The position numbers and the translations under genes were made by a program. This document shows positions 18,003-22,966 of a stretch of DNA of 22,966 bases, one piece after another (the stretch's first letter is position 1; the number at the start of each line of letters is the position of its first letter). Source of the DNA: CANHEE01 sp043777755 (GTDB lineage: Bacteria > Bacteroidota > Bacteroidia > Chitinophagales > Saprospiraceae). Below the pieces are notes generated by a model. The model was not told where the DNA came from, searched no databases, and worked only from the letters and a program-made list of their open reading frames with translations. The stretch spans positions 1 through 22,966 of the forward strand of contig JAYWHK010000209.1 in NCBI GenBank assembly GCA_043777755.1, given 5' to 3'.

Positions 18003-20573
18003 CTACAATTTGCTAAAAGGCAATGCTTTTTTATAATTATTGCCTTCTATTATCATATAATACATTCCTTTTGAAAGACAATTTATATCTATTCTCACCT
18101 CATCTTGTTCTAAAAAAACATCATTTTTAACCAATGTTTTTCCTAAAAGATTGATGATGCGGTAACTGCTTATTTGAGTATCGCTTACTTTAAGTACAAT
18201 ATATTCACTCGCTGGATTTGGTGATAATACAATGTTGTGGTTATTGTTTTGTTGTGGCGAAGAGGTCAAGAATTTTATTGAAACTTGATCGCTGCTACTA
18301 CAAGCATCTGCATTCGTAACGGTTACACTGTAAGTACCTAATTTGTTCGTTTTGATGGTTTGAGTTGTTTCGTTTGTACTCCATAGATAGGTCAAACCAA
18401 GTCCTGCACCAGCATCAAATGTTGCTATTTCGCCTTTTTTCAAGGTAACATCAGCACCAAGTTCTACCGTTGGGCTTACCAAACCTTTAACTGTTGCTTT
18501 TTCTGTTACGACACATTGATTTTCGTCTGTAACACTTACGGAAAAAGTACCACCAGCGAGTTGCGTAATTTTATTCGTTGTAGCATTATTTGACCAAAGT
18601 ACTGATTTGATAACAACCATATTAGCAGCAGTGATTTCAGCTGTTCCATCTTTTGCATTACAAGAAGTATTTTTTGCCGTTGTTTTCAAGATAATTATAG
18701 GCAATGCGTTGATGGTTGTAAATTTTGTAGCTGTACAATTATCGTTATTGCTAACAGTCACCGTATAAGTCGCTGGTTTTAAGCTACTTAGTACAGCTGT
18801 TTTTTCATTATTATCCCAAATGAATTTCACATCATCTTTTGAAGTTGCCGTTACCGAACCATTGTTTTTACCACAAGTTGCATCAGTTTTTGCAATCGTC
18901 AAATCAGGGTTTTTCAAAGCAATTACTTTGTTTTGAGCTGTTATTTGACATTTATTTTTATCTGTAATAGAAACTGCATAATCACCACCTTTCAAAGCGG
19001 AGATTTTATTTGTTTTTTCACCATTGCTCCAAAGGTAAGTATCCGCATCAGCACCACCTTTGAGTGTCGCCTCAGCCGTACCATCGTCTTTGCTACAAGT
19101 AGTGTTGCTTGTTGTGACAGCGGCAGTTCCAACAGGCAATGCTACTACATCAATTTCTTTTGTAGAAATACAACCATCTAACGAGGTAACTGTAACTGTG
19201 TATTTTCCTGCTGTCAAATCTTTGAGGTTTTGAATAGTTGAACCATTATTCCATATATATTTCGCAGCATTGGTTGTAATATTGATTTCAGCATTGTTTT
19301 TACCACAAGTCGCATCTTTTGTTGTTAAAGTAATGGCGAGTGGCAGTGATTTTGACTTAATTTCGATGCTATCGACTATATCAAAACCATATCTGTCAGT
19401 AACAGAAACAAAATATTTGCCGTCAGCAAGATTCGTAATATCGGGAGTTGTTGCGCCGTTGCTCCATTTTAATTTAGTAAAACCAGGTTCAAAACTCGCT
19501 GATAATGAGCCATTTGCAATACCACAAGTTGGTTGATTTGCAACAAAAACTGGGCGATGTTTTTTATTGTCTATTAAAACTACTTCGTACTCAAACGTTT
19601 TAAAAGCTGACCCAATCTTTACTTTCGTGATTTTTACTTTGTAGTAAGCATCAGCCGTTGAAGTCACATCTATACCAGAAGGCTCAAAAACAAGTGTATT
19701 ATCACCGTAACCATTACTTACTTTGTTTTGTTTTAAGGTCACTTTATTCCCTTGATAATCAAACATTTCTACCTTTGCCGAATCAACAGAACCTGTTGAA
19801 GGGCTAAACGACCAGCGGTAATCATTGTTATTGGCCCAAATTTTTGTTACTAACTTTTTAGGGCAGTAGCCTGCTGGAGGCATGGCCACAAATTCAGGAA
19901 CAGTATCGTTGACTACATTTAAGTTTAGCGGTAGCACCCATAAAGCATTAGTACACATTGCATTAGAATCAATTACAGCACCATAACCAAAGTTTTTAGC
20001 TTGTGTAAATAAGACCCATCGTCTGTGCCCTACAAATTCGTTGCCTATTCCTGCATCTTCAATATTTTGGTCAATAAAAAAACGAGGATCGCTTGCATAA
20101 TTAATGGCAAGATTTGAATTGGCACAAGCTTGTGCTGCGGCTTTGCTATAGCATTTCCAAGTCATAGGTGGAAAATGATTCAGTTGAGTGTTTGCACGGC
20201 AAACCAAAGCTCCTTGTTGACATTTTGCATTAAGACTATCAATAAATTGAGGTATAGGTTTTAGTAAAAGCAATTTACGGTAGTAATTAAGCCTTTGCAA
20301 AGAAAGACCAATAGCTGTTTGAGAAACTGTTCCTGGATGACAATTTGCGACATTCCCACTCCAATTAGATTGTTTTACGCCCAATTTTGGTAATGCGTAT
20401 TCTGCAAGATAAGCATCAACAATAGCACTTCGGTTGTTTTTTTTGAGGATAGGCTGCAAAAACGGAGCTGCTCTATCTTCTGTAAATTGTTGGTAATTGG
20501 CTGGCAACGTAGGTTGTGCCAATGTCCAGTGAGTGAAAAAAATGCAAAAAACATATAAGTAATTTTTTTTCAT
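18003..20573 (-). CDS. CAP-domain (SCP/PR1-like) protein with SprB repeats and T9SS type A sorting domain
   Basis: An 856-residue exported protein with a signal peptide (1-19/20, ending WTLAQ). Residues about 90-217 form a CAP/SCP-type domain: LQRLNYYRK (92-100), LNHFPPMTWKCYSKAA (131-146), NSNLAI, then GNEFVGHRRWVLF (177-189) and ALWVLP. Residues 218-340 are a beta-rich linker. Five SprB-like repeats follow (about 343-697), each starting near a 'TCG/TCS..(D/N)G' segment and ending 'YTVTVTxxDxC', then one more Ig/PKD-like repeat (700-767). The C-terminus (779-856, IVLSPNPASEYIVLKV ... KGMYYMII) is a T9SS type A sorting domain. CAP domains in other organisms bind lipids or sterols or act as extracellular enzymes; the activity here is unknown. 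It lies 116 nt upstream of the giant adhesin on the same strand, probably in the same transcript. No consensus -7 box was found upstream; the nearest match (minus-strand CAATTTTG, 20649-20656) has one mismatch. Confidence 0.85.
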   Translation of the reverse strand: MKKNYLYVFCIFFTHWTLAQPTLPANYQQFTEDRAAPFLQPILKKNNRSAIVDAYLAEYALPKLGVKQSNWSGNVANCHPGTVSQTAIGLSLQRLNYYRKLLLLKPIPQFIDSLNAKCQQGALVCRANTQLNHFPPMTWKCYSKAAAQACANSNLAINYASDPRFFIDQNIEDAGIGNEFVGHRRWVLFTQAKNFGYGAVIDSNAMCTNALWVLPLNLNVVNDTVPEFVAMPPAGYCPKKLVTKIWANNNDYRWSFSPSTGSVDSAKVEMFDYQGNKVTLKQNKVSNGYGDNTLVFEPSGIDVTSTADAYYKVKITKVKIGSAFKTFEYEVVLIDNKKHRPVFVANQPTCGIANGSLSASFEPGFTKLKWSNGATTPDITNLADGKYFVSVTDRYGFDIVDSIEIKSKSLPLAITLTTKDATCGKNNAEINITTNAAKYIWNNGSTIQNLKDLTAGKYTVTVTSLDGCISTKEIDVVALPVGTAAVTTSNTTCSKDDGTAEATLKGGADADTYLWSNGEKTNKISALKGGDYAVSITDKNKCQITAQNKVIALKNPDLTIAKTDATCGKNNGSVTATSKDDVKFIWDNNEKTAVLSSLKPATYTVTVSNNDNCTATKFTTINALPIIILKTTAKNTSCNAKDGTAEITAANMVVIKSVLWSNNATTNKITQLAGGTFSVSVTDENQCVVTEKATVKGLVSPTVELGADVTLKKGEIATFDAGAGLGLTYLWSTNETTQTIKTNKLGTYSVTVTNADACSSSDQVSIKFLTSSPQQNNNHNIVLSPNPASEYIVLKVSDTQISSYRIINLLGKTLVKNDVFLEQDEVRIDINCLSKGMYYMIIEGNNYKKALPFSKL

Positions 20574-20696
20574 TGTTGAAAAAATTTTTAAGTGAAAGAA
20601 TAATAGAATTTTTAGTACGGTTTGGTATAATTGGAGATTAATTTACTGCAAAATTGTTACTTTTATTTTTATTAAATTAGGGAAAAATCCAATACT

Positions 20697-20834
20697 TTCT
20701 CAAGTAAGCAGCCCTTTTTTCGTAAAAAAATAAAAAAAACAAAATCACAAATACATATAATTAATTGATAATCAATATTTTAAAAATTATTTTTTAAAGT
20801 ATTTTAAAAAATAATTAATCAAAGTTCTCAAGTA
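20697..20834. repeat. Short direct repeat pair in the gene-free stretch
   Basis: TTCTCAAGTA occurs at 20697-20706 and 20825-20834, each followed by a GC-containing stretch and a T-run (AGCAGCCCTTTTTT and GCCTTTTAAAA). The 118 nt between them is almost pure A/T. Confidence 0.4.
20785..20816. repeat. 14-bp perfect AT-only inverted repeat
   Basis: AATTATTTTTTAAA (20785-20798) is exactly reverse-complementary to TTTAAAAAATAATT (20803-20816), with a 4-nt centre. An adjacent smaller dyad, ATTGAT-A-ATCAAT (20764-20776), lies beside it. In so AT-rich a stretch some self-complementarity is expected. The rest of 20574-21290 holds no gene that I can support. Confidence 0.55.
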
Positions 20835-21021
20835 GCCTTTTAAAATCACAATGTCATTGGACATAATTTTATTGATTTTCAAACGCTTAAATATAGCTTC
20901 GCCTTGTCACAAATGAGCAACTTGCCTAATTTTGAAAGGCGATGGTTGTTATGATTTCATTCTATGATAATTGATTTTTTTTGAAATATGACAGTTTCTT
21001 GTTATTTCATTTTTTAATATT

Positions 21022-21100
21022 TGAAAAATAAAAAAAGCAGGCGTGCTGAAACGTAACAAAATCTAAGGCGTATGAAAAAAATATATTGAACGCCTGCTTT
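21022..21100 (-). terminator. Orphan intrinsic terminator-like hairpin
   Basis: AAAGCAGGCGT (21034-21044) pairs perfectly over 11 bp with ACGCCTGCTTT (21090-21100) around a 45-nt loop. On the minus strand it is followed by a T-rich run (complement of 21023-21036). It stands 191 nt beyond the terminator of the truncated gene with no gene between them. It could end a small RNA, be a backup terminator, or be left from a lost gene. Confidence 0.55.
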
Positions 21101-21202
21101 GATATCTTTGTATATCCCTATATTACATCTATTCAAGATCTGTCACTGGAAAATGGTAAATAATTTCAGTTTATTTTAGAACTGGTTTTAGAATAGTAGA
21201 AA

Positions 21203-21240
21203 AATATGCTTTTAATAGCAATGCTATCGCAAGCCATATT
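21203..21240. other. Imperfect hairpin in the gene-free stretch
   Basis: AATATG-CTT (21203 onward) pairs with AAG-C-CATATT (ending 21240), with an inner ATAGC/GCTAT stem. It lies between two minus-strand terminators. Together they could outline a small structured RNA, but no consensus promoter was found on the minus strand. Confidence 0.35.
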
Positions 21241-21290
21241 TTGCACAGCTGCTTAAAAATAATAATCACTTTAATGAAAATTTAGAAATT

Positions 21291-21348
21291 AAAAAACAGG
21301 TGCAACAAGTGTTTTGTATTGTCAAATTTTGTGCTGCTGCACCTGTTT
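21291..21348 (-). terminator. Intrinsic terminator of the truncated T9SS cargo gene
   Basis: AAACAGGTGCA (21294-21304) pairs perfectly over 11 bp with TGCACCTGTTT (21338-21348) around a 33-nt loop. The A-run at 21291-21296 gives the minus-strand T tail. It begins 15 nt after the stop at 21364. Confidence 0.75.
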
Positions 21349-21363
21349 GGGAATCAAAAAATA

Positions 21364-22707
21364 CTATTCTACTACAAATTTTTTACTAATTAAGGCTCTG
21401 TTTTTATCATCGTAGATGGTTAAAAAATAAAAACCTTTTTGCAAATTCGCTGCATCAATTTCTACCATATTTTCATTTTCAATAGGAATTGTTTTGAGAG
21501 AAATACCCGTCACATTAAAAATTTTTGCTTTGCCCAGTGGAATATTATTTTCATTTTCAATCAATAATATTGCTTTACTTGAAAATGGATTTGGATAAAT
21601 TACTGCGTTTATTAAACCCTTTCTATCTTTATTTACATCAAAAACGCTAATTGTCTGAGTTGGCACAAACAAACTATCATTAATCGTATGAAAGTATGAA
21701 GATTTGCTAATTTTACTTGCATCATTTTTTTCAAAAGTATAATGCGCTTTGTTTATGATTTTTGTTTTGTTAGCAATTCCGTTTTTTAGTGAAACCGAAA
21801 AAGCGCAAACCATAAATTTATTTGGAAATAACTCATTGCTTCCAAAATCAACTTTAACTAAACTCGTGTCAGAAAAAGAAAAATCTACTGCTTTACTCGC
21901 TGTAGTACCCGTGAATGCAATGGTTTTTAAATCAAAATACTGACCATTTAATGTATCTAACATTTTGATCTCTCTAATTGTATCTTGTGAACCATTGTAT
22001 AATACGACAGAGTAATCTATTTTATGTGGCTCTTTTGTGACGTAATGATATGCTGAATCTATGCCTTTAGTTTTTGCATACATCTCAGAAACGTATTTGC
22101 CTGTATTTGTTGCTTCAATTGTTGGAACATTCTTTACCTCCCATGCCTCTAAATGTCTAAAAGGTTCTTCATCATCAATAGGATATTCCAAGTAAACTCC
22201 ATCTGATAACGTGTTGGTCGTATTACACCCATCTAAGTTTGCACTTGTATGTTTGCGTGTACCATAGGGGAATCCTGCTACTTGTGGTATATCTATTCTT
22301 TGTATCCCTATATTAGTAAGATTAATTGAAGTACTATCAATACTAATTTCAGTATTAGGAGGAATCGTCAAAGTATTGATGTTAATTGTTTTAACATTTT
22401 TAAATTGCACATAATCTTCTATAATAATCCTATTTATTGGAGAACCAATAAATGGCTGATTACCTTCGTTTTTAATGCTATAGACCCTTGTCTTATTTGG
22501 CTTACATTTGACATAAGTACGCAAATATGGACCACTGTAATTTGGAATTTCATTAGGATAAATACGAGCTTCTACGACCAGTGTTTTTCCAATAAGTGCT
22601 GCATTTTTAGGTTTCAAAACAATTCCAAAACTATCAACTTGATTGATTGCGACTCCGCCTAAAATTGGAAAACGAATGATATTATTGGGTAATACTATAG
22701 AGGTGGT
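21364..22707 (-). pseudogene. 5'-truncated T9SS type A cargo protein gene
   Basis: An open frame of about 447 codons lies between a TAG at 22708-22710 and the stop at 21364. It has no ATG in its first 200 or so codons; the only start candidate near the front is a TTG at 22617. The sequence upstream of that TTG still reads like coding sequence (IVLPNNIIRFPILGGVAIN), and no signal peptide exists. I therefore read it as a gene that has lost its 5' end. The middle (VTKEPHKIDYSVVLYNGS, TIREIKMLDTLNGQYFDLKTI) resembles the DUF7619/DUF11-type repeat that often precedes T9SS tails. The last 80 residues (VIYPNPFSSKAILLIE ... LQKGFYFLTIYDD) are a type A sorting domain. Without a signal peptide it could not reach T9SS. 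The break lies close to a repeat-like segment (22725-22865), which suggests rearrangement. Confidence 0.65.
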
Positions 22708-22724
22708 CTAATTTATCCTCACAA

Positions 22725-22750
22725 CTTTCTCCATAAGGAGAAGGGTTTTT
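22725..22750 (+). repeat. Terminator-like hairpin at the truncation junction
   Basis: CTTTCTCC (22725-22732) pairs with GGAGAAGG (22737-22744; one G-U) around ATAA, followed by five T. No plus-strand gene ends here. The minus-strand reading (CCTTCTCCTTATGGAGAAAG then TTGTGAGG) resembles a degraded copy of the CTCTCC/GGAGAG-type intergenic hairpins found in many bacterial genomes; that resemblance is from memory. Confidence 0.45.
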
Positions 22751-22770
22751 GTTAATAAAAAAATCAGTCA

Positions 22771-22865
22771 GGTGTTTTACACAAATCAATACGCCGACGG
22801 CTGAAAAAATCCTTCAAAATTTTTTCAAGCCAGTCGAAGCGTGTTGATTTAGTGTAAAACTCGCC
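22771..22865. repeat. 95-nt imperfect palindrome
   Basis: The whole segment folds on itself. TTTTACAC (22775-22782) pairs with GTGTAAAA (22852-22859), AAATCAA (22783-22789) with TTGATTT (22844-22850), then ACGC with GCGT, CGAC with GTCG, GGCT with AGCC, and GAAAAAAT (22803-22810) with ATTTTTTC (22819-22826), around an 8-nt loop. Only single- or double-base bulges interrupt it. It is too long and too GC-mixed for an ordinary terminator and suggests a mobile palindromic element (REP/MITE type) or the end of an insertion sequence continuing past the window. Confidence 0.75.
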
Positions 22866-22966
22866 TTGCTGCCGAATCATTGATTGGTCAAAGTTCGACA
22901 TTTTTTTGATTTTCCCAATACCTTTTTTCAAAACGTTCGGGAAAATCATTATTTAGGCTCGAATGC

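Noticed and set aside
20851..20916. 21-codon plus-strand ORF starting MSLDIILLIFKRLN
   Set aside because: Very short, with no promoter or family match and nothing in frame after it.
21168..21239. 23-codon minus-strand ORF starting MACDSIAIKSIFF
   Set aside because: It overlaps a hairpin, is too short to judge, and its sequence is better explained by RNA or DNA structure.
22615..22617. TTG as a true start for the gene at 21364-22707
   Set aside because: The frame is open and coding-like for 30 codons further upstream, and a T9SS cargo needs a signal peptide, which this start does not provide.
22764..22949. 61-codon minus-strand ORF (MIFPNVLKKGIGKIKKM...)
   Set aside because: More than half of it lies within the 95-nt palindrome, which explains its sequence; no family is recognised. 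It could still be part of a mobile element continuing beyond the window.

Overview
The window comes from an AT-rich member of the Bacteroidota. The evidence is threefold. Several proteins carry type IX secretion system (T9SS) C-terminal sorting domains, of type A in three proteins and type B in one. There is a PorP/SprF-family protein. Promoter-like sites fit the Bacteroidota -7 consensus TAnnTTTG, and no Shine-Dalgarno sequences were noticed. The genus cannot be fixed from the sequence alone.

Left part (1-5075), mostly housekeeping. An apparent plus-strand two-gene operon encodes alanine dehydrogenase (ald) and an RlmI-type 23S rRNA methyltransferase. A minus-strand Pif1/RecD-like helicase follows. 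It is divergently transcribed, from a compact double promoter, from a secreted Omp28-like thioredoxin-fold protein with a T9SS type A tail. Two tandem hairpin terminators close that gene.

Middle and right part (5076-22707), almost entirely minus-strand and devoted to the cell surface. In transcription order it holds: a T9SS type A cargo gene that has lost its 5' end (21364-22707); a CAP-domain protein with SprB-type repeats and a type A tail (18003-20573); a giant 3137-residue SprB-like adhesin with a type B (gliding-motility-associated) C-terminal domain (8473-17886); a PorP/SprF-family outer-membrane partner (7007-8077); and a secreted DUF4139-like protein (5076-6674). The adhesin/PorP-SprF order matches the known sprB-sprF arrangement, in which the SprF-like protein is needed for export of its type B partner. 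The cluster therefore looks like a self-contained surface-adhesin export module.

The intergenic regions are structured. A pair of about 130-bp MITE-like repeats with 7-bp terminal inverted repeats flanks the adhesin terminator. A 14-bp perfect dyad sits against a consensus -7 box ahead of an orphan 37-codon secreted-peptide ORF. A 790-nt gene-free stretch (20574-21363) has several hairpins and an orphan terminator. A 95-nt imperfect palindrome lies at the right edge, next to the truncated gene. I found no tRNA, rRNA, CRISPR array or recognisable transposase gene.
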